A DNA stretch of 64,000 nucleotides, taken from NCBI GenBank assembly GCA_029224185.1, contig CM055190.1, positions 17,134,015 to 17,198,014 on the forward strand. Direction: 5' to 3'. A program made the position numbers and the translations under genes. The notes under the pieces are model-generated. The model had not been told where the DNA came from. It ran no database searches and was given only the letters and a program-made list of their open reading frames with translations. The stretch comes from Karalla daura (lineage: Eukaryota > Chordata > Actinopteri > Chaetodontiformes > Leiognathidae). Below, one piece after another: positions 50,201-59,900 of this stretch; position 1 is the stretch's first letter; each line of letters opens with the position of its first letter.

Positions 50201-53200
50201 TTCAACCTGTAGGCTGCAGGGGTCTTGGATTGAACTACCAACTGTGCTGTTCCTACTGTAAGGCACAGTCACAAAATTTCAATTCAGTTCTAATTTGTGT
50301 ATTTAATGTTCTACTCAAACAAAAAGCAGCTTGTGAACATTACAGTTTCACCCCAAATATTGACCGTGAATGGCCTGATATTTGCAATGTTCAATGCCAC
50401 TGGCCACTGGAAAATGATCATAAGATTCACAGATAACAGTGCCCAGTGCCTATCCAATGAGTGACATAATGTGCTGACTTGGAGTAGAAGCAAGGTCTTC
50501 CTCTTCGATTTGGGGGGACATGAATCTGCTGAGACATTGGCCAAAATGTTATTTTGAACATTTCAGTGCATCCCTACTAAAATAGCTTATGTTGTGGGTC
50601 TTGGCTTCATATATTTATATTAAAATTCATTTAATTAGTCTTCAATTTCATTGAAAAGAGTAGTTTCCCATTTCAATTCAAATTTCTTTTCAGTATCCTG
50701 TTGACTGGACAAAATTCATTTCAAATTACAGGCCATGAATTGAAAGAATTCATTTTGCACAGTCTTTGAAAAGGGCAAGGCTACAACAGACTACTTTTCC
50801 TGCTGTCGAAACAATAGCTGTTATCTGTTGATTTCGAACGTTTTATTTCACACTAACACACTTAGATCCAAAGTATTTAGCGCAACGTCTTAAGAGTGTT
50901 TCCGAAATAAAGGTTCCTTTCTCTGTTTTAACTGCGATATCCCATCAACTTATCACAGCGGTGTCACGGTGGATCAGATGCAGCTAACCTTGTGTATTAT
51001 GCCCCTCAGCGCTGCTGTAGCATCTGTAGACATGGCCTCTGGTGAGGCAACCATCAGATCCATCTCTGCGATAGTGTCAGGGCATTATCAAATGTCATCG
51101 CTGGCTTGCTGCTGACAGCCTTATCGCAGACGCGCGTCGGGAGATCACAGACATTTGGATCTGAGCTCTCAACGCGCGCTCAATGGCACAGTCTAACAAA
51201 CAGGCCTTATCACACGCGGTGCATCTCATCTAAATCATTTCCCCAAGAAATGATCGATGTGCAATTATCTGATATGGAATAATGAGCCCTGCTTTGATAA
51301 GTGTTCCTAGACTGTACTGTATGGATAATACGATGTCTCCTAATTATGGAATGTGCACTCTTTCAAGAGCTGATAGTATTTCCCGATCAAGTTGATAGAG
51401 AATCTTAGTGAGAGGGGAACTTAACGTCCTAGAGCGTATGCAGAACAGTCGACAGTGCGGCCATATTAGAACTGCTCTATTTAAAAGAGGCACCTAGCAG
51501 CTTCCTTTTTTTTCTTGCCTGTATTTCTAATAGAGCTTCAGTGATCTGTCATGCCATGCAAAACTGAAATTGTTTGAATTAAAATGAGTGAATTTCAAAC
51601 AAAAAGTCAAATATAGGAGCCTCTGGCCTCGGCCTCTCACCAGATGGTTCCTCACACCTTTCAAAGGCTAGAAGGAGACCAAAACACGATTTCCTCTTGT
51701 GTCTGTCTGCATCTGTGTCTTAAAGTGTGATTTTACAGCATCATACGAGTGCAATGCCAACTGCTCTGACATCCCAACACATTTTTATAGCCGGGCTTTC
51801 TTCATTGGGCTTCCCTAACCAGGAACACCTGCTCCAGAGAGCCGCTTGGATGATTTGTTCCAGGCCATTTCAACTTTGACCCTGTGAACACAGGCTTCAA
51901 ATGCTATATGGCACAACACCTTTCCTTGGATAGCAGCTGTGTCTTTTCCAGTCCGGAATGACCTCACAGCTCCATACGTATGTGAAAGAGGCCTGATTGC
52001 AGCAGTGCGATTGAGCTGAATGCTCGTGGCTGGCTCTGAGGACTCCCAGAACCAGGCTAATGAAATTGTTATCATGAGGAATGCTTCATGTTTGGAACAA
52101 ATTTGTGTTTCGTACGCTGTCCCGGAGAAGAAAGAGACCTGTCCCCGAGAGGAGAGAAACACAGCACGTTATAGAGAGGGGCTAGATGTTCTGCATGACA
52201 CCTGCTTCCTTCGAGAGGCTCTCTCTCTCTCTTTTTTTTTTTTTTTCTTAAAGCAGCCTCACTTTGTTTTTCGCTCGAGCCAGAGGAGTGTTTCAGTGTT
52301 TTTCCCAGCTGTGCTGATCCAAAGGAATCTGCCACGACTGAGCGTTTTCCGGCACGGAGGATGATCTTCCACCATTCCTGAGGCCTTGGGGAGTGCTGTC
52401 ATTAGCTGGCTCTTAGAGCACAATGGCTGGAAATTAAGTTACTATTTATCCGTGCTGAGCAAAGGAAAAGGCAGCTGCGGGGCAGAGAGGCCCAGAAAGA
52501 CTTTAGTATTGATTTTACTGAAGGGTGTTGGCCAGCCAAGCCAAATCTTGTTTTCTCAGTATGGCGTGTAAGAATGGAAGGAGAGAGAGGAGCAGGGGAG
52601 GCAGTTACAGCGAAAGGGTTCAGAAACAGGAATATCATAGGATGCCTGCTGTCCAATAACACACTCTTACACACTCACTAAATGACATCAGGAGCTTTTA
52701 TCCAACTATTTCCTCTTGCACGGCATAATGATAGCATAATGATCCCGTGCTAACAGCCTGTACGATCACAGCAACACACATCCACTTTGCTCCCCCGTTT
52801 AAGTGATTCCCACCTCCTGGAGACAAAGGCCGACACGTTACATCCATTGTTGGGGTGGTATGGATTTAACCACTGTGTTAGTTGTGATTTGAAATCATAT
52901 TGCAATATATTATTTATTCTTTATGCTGCATCTTTACTGACGAATTGGCACCATCGCTTTCATTGTGAAAATGTTTAAAGCTTAATTGAAACTTTTAAAC
53001 ATATTAAAATTACAATTACAATTACAAATATTATTATTACTCTTACAATGTGAATGATTTCCAAAAACAAGGTCAGTGTAATTGAAAAAAAGAGCGTAAG
53101 GAAATGGCATGTTTGCACTGTTTAAGTCATGTTTAAGTCTTGCCGGGTGGAACCGTCAAGCCAAAAGCCAGAAGTGTGAATATAAATGTAAAATGCAAAT

Positions 53201-54052
53201 GTTAGAGTGAGTTCGGCTGTGTTTGATTGACAGGTGAGAGCAGTGAGGGAGGCAGCGCTGAGAAGACGTGCTGGAGGATCGGGCTTAAAGTAGCCTGGGA
53301 CATCCACACACCTGGACTGATGCTGCCGCTGGAGTCTGGAGACTGCTATTACATGCGAGGTACTAAACCCTCTCTCTAAACACATGCATATGCACGTGCG
53401 TGCACACGGAGACGCGCACACATACGCGGACATGCCCGTGTTAACACGTAGCTCACACAAATCGGCCACATTTGCCACTATGTCTGACTTTGGAGGAGCG
53501 CTTTTATTTCCCCATGTTTCAGTGTTTCTTGTTCTTTGTCCCAAATGACTCATACCAGCAGGATGCACTTCACTCTCATGCTCTGTTCTCTTCTCCGAGC
53601 CATTGAGAGAAATGGAGCTGAGATGTCTGTGTGTGTGCATGCGTGTGTTTGTGCGTGTGTGTGTGTGTGCGTGTGTGTGCGTGTGCGTGTGTGTGTGTGT
53701 AAGAGAAGGGTTACTTGGCCTTAACACAGAGCTTAAGGTTCCATGAAATCGTGTGCATTAGAGAGGTTAGGAAAACCAAATGTTATTTTTTGAAGTCCTG
53801 TGACCCAGTGCTGACTATGTCTCTATGGAGAGGACAGACAGTGAGCCACAGGGGTGTAAATCATAGCTTAATGCTTTTGGCTGCAGCAGACACCTCCACC
53901 CTCCTCCTATTTTGGCCCCGTGGGCCCTTCCAAGCTTTCTCATATTTTCTGAGTGCGAGGACATTTATCCACATCACAGCAGAGGCTTGTGTTCAGATGT
54001 ACAAGAAGTTAGGGTTCCTGCTTGGATGAATGGAGGATTGATCATTTCTAAG

Positions 54053-54115
<63 letters not shown>

Positions 54116-57100
54116 CTTTCAGAAGTGTACAATGATAGACACAGAGGACAGTCCCAAGTCAACCCTCCCTTACTTTTCAGCTGCAGAGCTAGATTACTGC
54201 ATTTCTTTTAACTCTCTCAATGATTTTAATAAAGCTGAAGACATAAAAACATCAACTGATGCATCCTTTGACACCTTTTCCATTTTTGCTTGAACTGTGT
54301 TTGGTAATTGTTTTGCTTTTTTCTTGCTCCTACCTATTCCTTGACCAAACTCTGTTTGTTGTTATATTCACTGATATAGACAGACGTAGTGTATTACGCA
54401 GTTTTCTGTATGTTAATACCATCAAATCCATTTGCTATTTACACATGACAATATACCTTGTTGACCTAGTGATCAGAGAGACGGACTTAAAAGATCACAG
54501 CTTTGAGCCCTTCCCACAGCAGATACATATAACCATCTATTGTACAATGTACGTGTGCTGTCAGTGTTTTTTTATGAAGACACTGTACCCCTACCTGGAC
54601 ACTCAATAAATGTCAAATTCATAAATACACAGTTACGATTTACGGCAGCTTTCAGGGAGCAGTTTGTGATCATGGAGATACAACTGATGCGATTCACAGA
54701 CCCATGCATGTCAAACGCACTTTTTGAAGGATATGTACTGTTTTGTTTTTTTTTGGTTTGATTTTGTGTCTCATTTTTGATGAATTTCTTGATTTTCAGT
54801 GTCTCAGTTTCTCCTAAATTGACTCCAGACAAAGTTTGGCTTAGGTCCTGCATGTGCTATTTAGCCCATATCTCTCAGTCTTCAGTCCAGTATATGCTGC
54901 ATTTGTCTGTTTGGGCTAAGTTTCTGTGATAAAGTGAAGAACTCCTGTTGATTTGTCCCCGGTGTCGGCAGTGGAAACGTTGTAAGTTTTGCTAAGAGAT
55001 AATTATCCTGCAGTTGCTTTAGTTACCAGGACGTCAGCAGGTCGTTAATAAGAATTTGCAATGCTTGTGGAAAACATCCGCATTAGCATCCAGCACATTT
55101 ATCTAACGCAATATTAGATTGTTTGTCCGTCCGACTCAGTCTTTATAAAGTAAGAAATGGGAAGGTTTTAATGAATTCCTGAAGTTGACTCTTTGAAGCT
55201 GCTGTGTTTTCATCCGAGAGCGGCAGTGTCTGTACCTAATATTCAGCCTGACAGGGCTTGAAACCGACCTCCTTTAGCTGGATAAGATTTACAATAGAAC
55301 AGTCAGTTTCAGGCCAGCCATGATAATAGAGTGATGGGCTGTTGTGCAGACCATTCTAATGGGACTTGACTGTCGCGGATCAGTGGGGATTTATGCTCCA
55401 CTTGGTGAGTACGCCCTTGAGAGGCCAACTGCTGCACGACGATAGCGGCTCACACAGTCCCCGGCTGTCTGCCGCTTTGTCGGTCCACCTGAATTAAATA
55501 CTTGGCACAGTGCGCCAACATATGCACGCACCTATAAATTTGCACGGACCACATGCGCGGGAATACAGCTGCTCGCACATGCAACGAATGCTGCCTGTTG
55601 GAGGAAGGACCCTCCCTCCCTCCCTTCACCCTTTCCTTTTTTTCCTCCTTAAACACACACGCGTAAAACACAGACAGAGTGGCCACCGCTAAAGTATGTG
55701 CTAAAATATATCGTACCAGTGTTTTTTAGTGACATACACCATGTGATAGATAGTTTTGCGGTATTAAAAGAAAACTACAATGGTGTATAACCACAGACAC
55801 CGTAATGTCTTTTCAGCACCATTTGTCGCCGGCTGGCCCTTTTGAACTGCTAATGTCTGAGCTGCTGCAGGCAAATTGAATCACCATCATTTCCACCCAA
55901 ATGGAATTTCAGTGGTTAAAAAAGAACAATGCAAGTCTTGACACCGGGCCTGTTCAATAATCAGATTTCCAGCTCCCAATGCACAGGGGGACTGGAGAAA
56001 AGAGTTGACCCAATATATTTAAAAGCCTGCTTCCTGGAAAAGGAGGACAAGTGGCAGCAGGCGCAGGGGTTGAAAGAAAGATAAATATTTATTACAGTTA
56101 TCGAGTTTGCCTCGACTCCCTCCTGATCCCACTGACGCATCAGACGCGCCAAGAAAAGAGCAGATTGATGGAGATAATTTGTTATTGGATATAAACAGTT
56201 TTAAAGACGCAGAGTAATTCTGCCCAGAGACCTAATCCTTCACAATCTCATCAGGGTGAAGAAAACACCGGCAAGTTGTTTTGTTTGTCACCATCTTTTT
56301 TTCCCCTCCTACCAAACAATAATATCTTGCTCCCAAAGCATTTGGCTGTTTGACTTTCAAATCACAGGCATTAGCCAGTGTACTCTTGCTCAAGGCGGGT
56401 GTAAATATGCACATGTGCTGTGAATGACAGCTCTGTCATGGCTAAATTAATTATTGGTTTGAGGCAAATAATGGCAGAGCTGAGAAACATCTATACACAC
56501 AAAGAAACACATGGAGGGATACACAGGAAACAGCAGTAAGGCCTCTTTGTAAAGCTTCTGTGGTATTGGACAAATGTTTGTGGGTATGGCTGTTTCATCT
56601 TGACAGATTGAGCGCGATCTGGTTTTGTTTGGTAATTAAAATTATAGTACAATGCTGCTTATTCCATCTGATTCAGGGCTGGACGGCATGCAGTCTGCCT
56701 GAGCGTACAAGATGATTTAGTTGTCATGTTCCCTCACGTCCCGCTTTTCATCTGTTTCTCCATCGTAATCACTTCTTTTCTTCTCATGCTCTGTTTTATT
56801 CTTTATTATAATAAATTAAAACCACAAAAATCAAATATGAAATAGCAACTCTTATTATCTGCCGTGTTGTTTCTTCATGCTCTGTGATGTTTTATTAAAG
56901 TGTTATTTCTGATGGATGAATATTTTCTTTTCTGATCTGTTTACTCGTCTCTGCTGCTCTGCTGGTGATTGTTGCTGGTTTCAGTGTTTTGATAGTTTCC
57001 CCCCCCTTTTTATTCCTCATTCCTTTTATGTACCAGATGACCTGAATAGTACCCACCAGCACTGTGTCCTAGCAGGAGACACCGCACGGTTCAGCTCCAC

Positions 57101-58414
57101 GCACCGAGTGGCGGAGGTGAGCAGCCAGCAGGCCTAAATGAGAAAACACACTTGTTTCATATTTGTTGTGGAAATGCTTTACAGTGCACTGACAGTTCGG
57201 TTTCAGCCAGGGGCTGCTGCTGCCTGTGCTTGCATGGAATTTAAAGAACAGAGGGCACGAAATAGAAAACTTCAACATGTGTCAGCAGCATTAAAAAGGG
57301 CATATTTTCATCCAAATGGAAGGATTCTGTGATCTTTAATGAGTGTAAAAAAAGTGGCCTTAAACCGCACAAAGTGGTAAGTCGTTCTCGACACAAACTC
57401 AATTGAAAACCACAACAAAAACAGCCTTATTCTGAGTGTTTCTGTTTTCGGGCAAGTTGTGACAAAGGGGCAACAAAGGGAAGTTGTAGGATGATCCGAA
57501 AACACCTGTTTGGATCATTCCACAGGTAAACAGTTTCATAGGTAACAGGTGACAGGATTGGCTATGAAAGCAGCCTCTTGGAAAAGATCAGCATCCTGCA
57601 AAGACGCGGCAAAGCCCACCACTTTGTCAAACACATGACTGTGTAAAGGATGTGACAGCACAGGTTCTAAAACAGATATTTTTATCAACAGTTTATTAAT
57701 AGTCTTTTACTAAGTGTCTCACTTTTTCTTTTAGTTTGGATATATGATAGCCACAAAACAGCAAAACATCCTTGATATCTATTTACTAATTACAATAAAA
57801 TATGTATGTAAAATGTCCTTAATATCTTGAATAAGCTAAGATGCATTTTTGAGGGTTTAGTACTGAGGCATCTGGATTTAAAAAGACTTTATTATCCAAT
57901 GATTATTATCCAATCATTAAGAAAAGAAAAAAGGCGGACATTTGCCTTCGGCACCTTGACGATCAAAAAAAAAAACATTCAGCAAACAACAGTAATTGGA
58001 CCCGAACAGCACACAGACAAATGAACAGATGAAGTACAACATACAGTATCGTACACGGATGCAGCAGGTGTGTTTTCACTATAGCTCAGAGCTCACTCAA
58101 AGATGCTGTGGTTCAGGATGTCCTCTGCAGATGGCACAAATGATTCCTTGTACGCTGCTTTTTGGGCAATTTTGGCTAAAATCTTTAATTATGGTTTTGA
58201 CTCATGAGGCTCAACTCATTGCTGTGTGACAGTTATTTTCCTAACAGCTGGTCTGTCTCTGTCTGACTAGTGTTCCAGAGGGACCCTGACCTACATCCAG
58301 GCTCAGTGCCGGGAGGCCCTGTCCAACCTGCACACCGACCCTGAGACTGGCTCCCACAGCCTGCAGGCCCTGGTGCCAGCGACACTACGGCACTGCGAGG
58401 ACATTCACAATGAG
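27372..58414 (+). CDS. fto: FTO alpha-ketoglutarate-dependent RNA demethylase, exons 1-6, incomplete at 3' end
   Basis: FTO is a nuclear Fe(II)/2-oxoglutarate dioxygenase that oxidatively removes N6-methyl groups from adenine in RNA. Coding segments are 27372-27413, 48118-48195, 48943-49972, 53234-53359, 57037-57116 and 58271-58414. They join in consistent phase into 500 residues. Family residues present are SRALLG (R95, human R96), YRYL (Y107, human Y108), NVTLLN (N335, human N205), the HHDEN motif (ligands H361 and D363), THQHC (third ligand H434) and RFSSTHR (R443 and R449, 2-oxoglutarate binding). The double-stranded beta-helix domain is complete and the helical C-terminal domain has just begun. 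Three further exons are expected to the right by analogy with human. About 130 residues are inserted in exon 3 relative to human FTO. All introns are GT-AG. Confidence 0.96.
28339..28392. repeat. (TCTG)n / (TTTC)n compound microsatellite
   Basis: About nine TCTG units with single interruptions, merging into a short TTTC run. Confidence 0.95.
29386..29414. repeat. (GT)n microsatellite
   Basis: Imperfect GT run. Confidence 0.95.
29960..30290. promoter_or_regulatory. Candidate conserved noncoding element in fto intron 1
   Basis: Repeat-free mixed-composition stretch containing GCTAATCC, GATAATGATG and ATTACTTATCG motifs. Short frames are open on both strands, but neither looks like protein. 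Enhancer status is inferred from texture and location. Confidence 0.28.
30440..30870. promoter_or_regulatory. Candidate conserved noncoding element in fto intron 1
   Basis: One of the most enhancer-like blocks of the intron. It has TTTAATTAAGG near 30455, TGATTACAAAG near 30621 and CCAATTAAAATATTGG near 30728, with no simple repeat over some 400 bases. Conservation has not been verified. Confidence 0.35.
30900..31260. promoter_or_regulatory. Candidate conserved noncoding element in fto intron 1
   Basis: Repeat-free continuation of the previous block, with GGCTAATC, GCTATTGATCC and AGATATTTAGTC motifs. Inference only. Confidence 0.28.
34444..34488. repeat. (TA)n tract
   Basis: Two TA runs separated by a short GTT-containing break. 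Confidence 0.95.
34966..35030. repeat. (GT)n microsatellite
   Basis: Two GT arrays joined by a short TGATATGTT interruption. It opens spurious Thr-His frames on the minus strand. Confidence 0.96.
35167..35265. repeat. Poly-C then polypyrimidine tract
   Basis: Fifteen C residues (35167-35181) continue into nearly pure pyrimidine sequence of CTCC-type words. It has triplex or i-motif potential, and the minus strand is purine-rich. Confidence 0.93.
36930..37260. promoter_or_regulatory. Candidate conserved noncoding element within the CpG-rich block
   Basis: AT-rich and repeat-free, with GTCAATTAAAG near 36947, CTTTAATTAATTTATG near 37067 and AGGTTCAATCGGCTAATG near 37201. It resembles a homeodomain-bound enhancer. 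Not tested. Confidence 0.33.
37515..37541 (+). other. Possible alternative fto first exon
   Basis: A start with A at -3 and G at +4 encodes nine codons, MAMAPQQDT, and runs directly into a donor-like ACA|GTAAGG. The exon would end in phase 0, the phase required by fto exon 2. An ETS-type CGGAAGT lies at 37508-37514 and the surroundings are CpG-rich. This could arise by chance in GC-rich sequence, and there is no transcript evidence. Confidence 0.2.
38030..38480. promoter_or_regulatory. Candidate conserved noncoding element with octamer motif
   Basis: Repeat-free AT-rich block with a canonical POU octamer ATTTGCAT at 38080-38087, TGCGCAATCG near 38144, TTTGCGTAATCG near 38366, and several TTTAATTT-type words. 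It is among the strongest enhancer-like blocks in the intron by eye. Confidence 0.35.
38700..38905. promoter_or_regulatory. Candidate conserved noncoding element
   Basis: Contains GAAGTAATTATTTC near 38732 and AGATTAATAG near 38768 in repeat-free sequence. Inferred only. Confidence 0.27.
41031..41055. repeat. (GT)n microsatellite
   Basis: About twelve GT units. Confidence 0.96.
41591..41636 (+). other. G-rich tract with G-quadruplex potential
   Basis: Several G3-G4 runs with 1-3 base spacers lead into an uninterrupted G run of about a dozen bases, then GGTGGT words. The primary sequence satisfies the usual four-G-run rule. Confidence 0.7.
41786..41815. repeat. (CTCTC)n pyrimidine repeat
   Basis: Tandem TCTCC/CTCTC words. 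Confidence 0.9.
41900..42085. promoter_or_regulatory. Candidate conserved noncoding element
   Basis: Repeat-free AT-rich block including TTCCTAATGG, AACAATTAAGG and GGCAAAATGG words. Enhancer role is inferred only. Confidence 0.25.
42972..42991. repeat. (GT)n microsatellite
   Basis: About ten GT units. Confidence 0.95.
43085..43310. promoter_or_regulatory. Candidate conserved noncoding element
   Basis: Repeat-free, moderately GC-rich block with GATATTAATGATGACGTC near 43137 (an ATTA core next to a CRE-like TGACGTC) and CAGCAATTAACGAG near 43206. Inferred only. Confidence 0.28.
45935..45968. repeat. (CT)n microsatellite
   Basis: CT run with one GT interruption. Confidence 0.95.
46416..46443. 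repeat. (CA)n microsatellite
   Basis: About fourteen CA units. Confidence 0.96.
47215..47252. repeat. (GT)n microsatellite
   Basis: About nineteen GT units, about 870 bases before fto exon 2. Confidence 0.97.
48118..48195 (+). CDS. fto: fto coding exon 2
   Basis: Encodes 26 residues (15-40), RRRLLQELGD...RGFQQL. They align without gaps to human FTO KLRLLEELED...EFYQQ, just before the dioxygenase domain. The acceptor is TTTCACAG and the donor CTG|GTGAGT. It enters and leaves in phase 0, exactly as in human. Confidence 0.93.
48196..48942 (+). other. fto: fto intron 2 (747 bp)
   Basis: GT-AG intron ending in a long T-rich polypyrimidine tract and CCAAG. No other feature seen. Confidence 0.9.
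48943..49972 (+). CDS. fto: fto coding exon 3, with repeat insertion
   Basis: Encodes residues 41-383, most of the double-stranded beta-helix dioxygenase domain. It starts WDSSYTG (human WQLKYP) and contains GCLLRDLVR, SRALLG (R95), YRYLDTRLF (Y107), NFNVTLLNYMD (N335), EEPYYGMGKMA and WHHDENLV (iron ligands H361 and D363). Residues about 156-327 replace a much shorter human segment with Glu/Ser/Lys/Gly-rich sequence, a net gain of about 131 residues by motif spacing, while the flanking core is well conserved. There is no stop or frame break. The donor AAAG|GTAAGG leaves phase 1. The Met codon upstream at 48904 is intronic and was not used. The large minus-strand frames across this exon are shadows. 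Confidence 0.95.
49351..49554 (+). repeat. In-frame imperfect 30-bp tandem repeat inside fto exon 3
   Basis: About five to six copies of a decapeptide of type G-D-T-E-S-K-H-S-E-E (residues about 177-244), some partial or diverged (for example W213-E222). The DNA unit is about 30 bases, so the frame is always preserved. It is strongly acidic and probably disordered, and it expands a surface loop rather than the catalytic core. Confidence 0.9.
50050..50275 (+). mobile_element. Degenerate tRNA-type SINE-like copy
   Basis: The order of words is TGATGGCGGAGGC, then ACACATTCATACTCTGATTG, then TCTTGACCAAGGATACTTCA, then GGCTGCAGGGGTCTTGGATT. I recall this arrangement from a very common teleost dispersed repeat, in which the last block normally reads as a Pol III B-box with ...GATTCGAACC. 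Here the B-box is mutated, so the copy is old. No exact family name is claimed. Confidence 0.55.
50930..51530. promoter_or_regulatory. Candidate conserved element with clustered GATA-type motifs
   Basis: TTATC starts at 50950, 51085, 51121, 51207 and 51265, and GATAA at 51296 and 51324. That is seven sites in about 380 bases, where uniform sequence would give about 0.7. The block is free of simple repeats. Enhancer function is inferred. Confidence 0.35.
53234..53359 (+). CDS. fto: fto coding exon 4
   Basis: Encodes residues 384 (split) to 425 plus one base. It starts with a short acidic/Ser stretch (GESSEGGSAEK), then WRIGLKVAWDIHTPGL and LESGDCYYM, matching human WHVGFKISWDIETPGL and HQGDCYFM. 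It supplies beta-helix strands around the cofactor pocket. The acceptor is TTGACAG and the donor CGAG|GTACTA. It is 126 bases long and preserves phase. Confidence 0.95.
53627..53700. repeat. Imperfect (GT)n microsatellite
   Basis: Long GT array broken by GC and TT steps. It creates a His-Thr frame on the opposite strand. Confidence 0.96.
54053..54114. repeat. C17 joined to (CA)n
   Basis: Seventeen C residues (54053-54069) adjoin about twenty-two AC units. Confidence 0.97.
55190..55410. promoter_or_regulatory. Possible conserved noncoding element
   Basis: Repeat-free stretch with CTAATATTCAG, GATAAGATTTACAAT and CCATGATAATAGAG words. Texture-based inference. Confidence 0.22.
55800..55990. 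promoter_or_regulatory. Possible conserved noncoding element
   Basis: Repeat-free stretch with CTAATGTCTGAG, CAAATTGAATCACC and TTCAATAATCAG words. Texture-based inference. Confidence 0.22.
57037..57116 (+). CDS. fto: fto coding exon 5
   Basis: Encodes residues 426 (split) to 452, DDLNSTHQHCVLAGDTARFSSTHRVAE without frame break, near-identical to human FTO here. It carries the third iron ligand (H434 of THQHC) and two 2-oxoglutarate-binding arginines (R443 and R449 of RFSSTHR). The acceptor is TTTATGTACCAG and the donor GAG|GTGAGC. It ends in phase 0. Confidence 0.97.
57117..58270 (+). other. fto: fto intron 5 (1.15 kb)
   Basis: GT-AG intron of AT-rich sequence with no recognised element. 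Confidence 0.9.
58271..58414 (+). CDS. fto: fto coding exon 6
   Basis: Encodes residues 453-500, starting CSRGTLTYIQAQCREAL and ending HCEDIHNE. It matches human CSTGTLDYILQRCQLAL...GEEIHNE. This is the first helical part of the C-terminal domain that packs on the catalytic domain. The acceptor is TCTGACTAG and the donor GAG|GTCTGT. Length is 48 codons and phase 0 holds at both ends. Confidence 0.95.
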
Positions 58415-59329
58415 GTCTGTCTCCGCATCCACATGCATGTGCATGCATTCGTAATCATATGCATTGTTTTTTTTGGTTTTGTTTTGTTATTTGTGTCACA
58501 GAAACTTGTTGTTGCAGATGCTGTCGAACTTTGTTTTGGCCGTGCTTTTGTAGCCACGCATGTCACATTGGATCACAAAAAATGTGCCGGTAGGATTTAC
58601 ACAGTAGCATGCCAGTCTGAAAGAAAGTATGTTTCTTTGATCATGAACCTGCTCGCCCTGAATTATTCTGTTGCTTAAGTCATGGCCCATCTGCCACTGC
58701 AGGTTGGATAAGAACCATCGGGGCAGGATCATAGAGGATATTAGAAAACTGTCATGCAATAGAGAATTTGGGCTTATGACTGATATGGATAAAATATATA
58801 ATTCATATAATTTCAGAATCAAAATCAGCTCCATTGCGGCAAATAGACAATGAAGTGTAGGTAATTGAATCGGTGCTATGCAGGATGACAGAACGATTAA
58901 TCACCTGATATCTTTGATAGTGGGTTAAAACTCTGTAAACAACGGAATGGGACCTTGCCAGCTTTCTACCTTCTTCCTACCTGCTTGTTTAATGCTTCCA
59001 ATATGAAATCCAGGTTGTTCTCATTTGTCCTGGCCAGTGATGGATCGTAAGGCAGCAGCCTCACCATATGTTATCTAAAGATGGAGTCGTGCCCCCATCA
59101 TTCCCTTCGCTAACCCCCCTCCCACTTCACGTGCAGCAGAGAGCGATGCTGGCTCGGACTGTTGAGGGATAGCACGGGGTCAAAGCAGAGGGACGTGAGG
59201 GCCCCGTCTGCGGAACCACTGGCCCCCCCTGCGCTCACTTGCCGCAGGCCAATGGTTAATATAGCACTTCACCTCTCCCCCCTCCCTTGCACCCCTGGGC
59301 CCAGAGCGCACATCCGAGCTGACGCAAGC

Positions 59330-59590
59330 ACCCAGGCCTCTCAGCAGGACGCCATGACAGATGAGTCTGACGTAAGGTTGTTTAAAGGTTGTAGACAATA
59401 TTAATTATTCAGTGCAGCCAAACAATAGGGCTTGTCTGCGTGGGGCAGCAGCGCTGCGCTGGTGGAGCAGGCAGCACCTGCGAGTTTTTGCGCAGAGCGC
59501 CACAGGATTACCATCGGTTGGCCTCCGCCAGGACAGCGAGGCAGGTTTATTTAGGAAAACACACCGCTATTTATAAAAGACCAACTCTGT
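59330..59590. promoter_or_regulatory. Candidate conserved noncoding element
   Basis: Repeat-free block with GACAATATTAATTATTCAG near 59395 and TTTATAAAAG near 59571. Enhancer role inferred. Confidence 0.28.
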
Positions 59591-59620
59591 GCGTGTGTGT
59601 GTGTGTGTGTGTGTGTTTGT
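59591..59620. repeat. (GT)n microsatellite
   Basis: About thirteen GT units ending in TTTGT. Confidence 0.95.
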
Positions 59621-59689
59621 ATGTGTGAATGTTTAAGTAAGGTGGTGGGGGGGCGCTCTCCAGGGCTCAACCCTACCCTACCTGGCACT

Positions 59690-59900
59690 CACAATGATCG
59701 ATGTGGCCATTTGTTTGGAGTTGCCCACGAGAGCAGAACACCCACTTAAATGATGTATTGTTGGTGGAGTTATTTATGATGGCGGCCCACTTTGGCGCTT
59801 GGCGGCTGCATATTGCGCAGGTCGTGTTTGACATGGACGACCGAGGAGCGAACAAGCCTGAGACGTGCAGGCAGCCTGACCGGAGCAGAGCCTTATGGGC
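59690..59900. promoter_or_regulatory. Candidate conserved noncoding element
   Basis: Repeat-free block with AATGATCGATGTGGCC, AAATGATGTATTG and TTATTTATGATGG words. Short frames are open on both strands but show no protein similarity I recognise. Confidence 0.27.

Larger units (their letters stand above)
49973..53233 (+). other. fto: fto intron 3 (3.26 kb)
   Basis: GT-AG intron. It contains a degenerate SINE-like copy (about 50050-50275), an enhancer-like block with clustered GATA-type sites (50930-51530) and a short CT/T run near 52220-52245. No other coding exon seen. Confidence 0.9.
53360..57036 (+). other. fto: fto intron 4 (3.68 kb)
   Basis: GT-AG intron. It holds imperfect CA/GT arrays (53390-53430 and 53627-53700), a C17/(CA)n compound repeat at 54053-54114, and conserved-looking AT-rich blocks at 55190-55410 and 55800-55990. 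No other exon seen. Confidence 0.9.

Noticed and set aside
53122..53727. 201-codon minus-strand open frame overlapping fto exon 4
   Set aside because: Antisense to a well-supported fto exon and driven by a GT microsatellite.
58373..58678. Open frame running past fto exon 6
   Set aside because: Family similarity ends at HNE exactly at a GT donor; the rest is intron 6 read-through.
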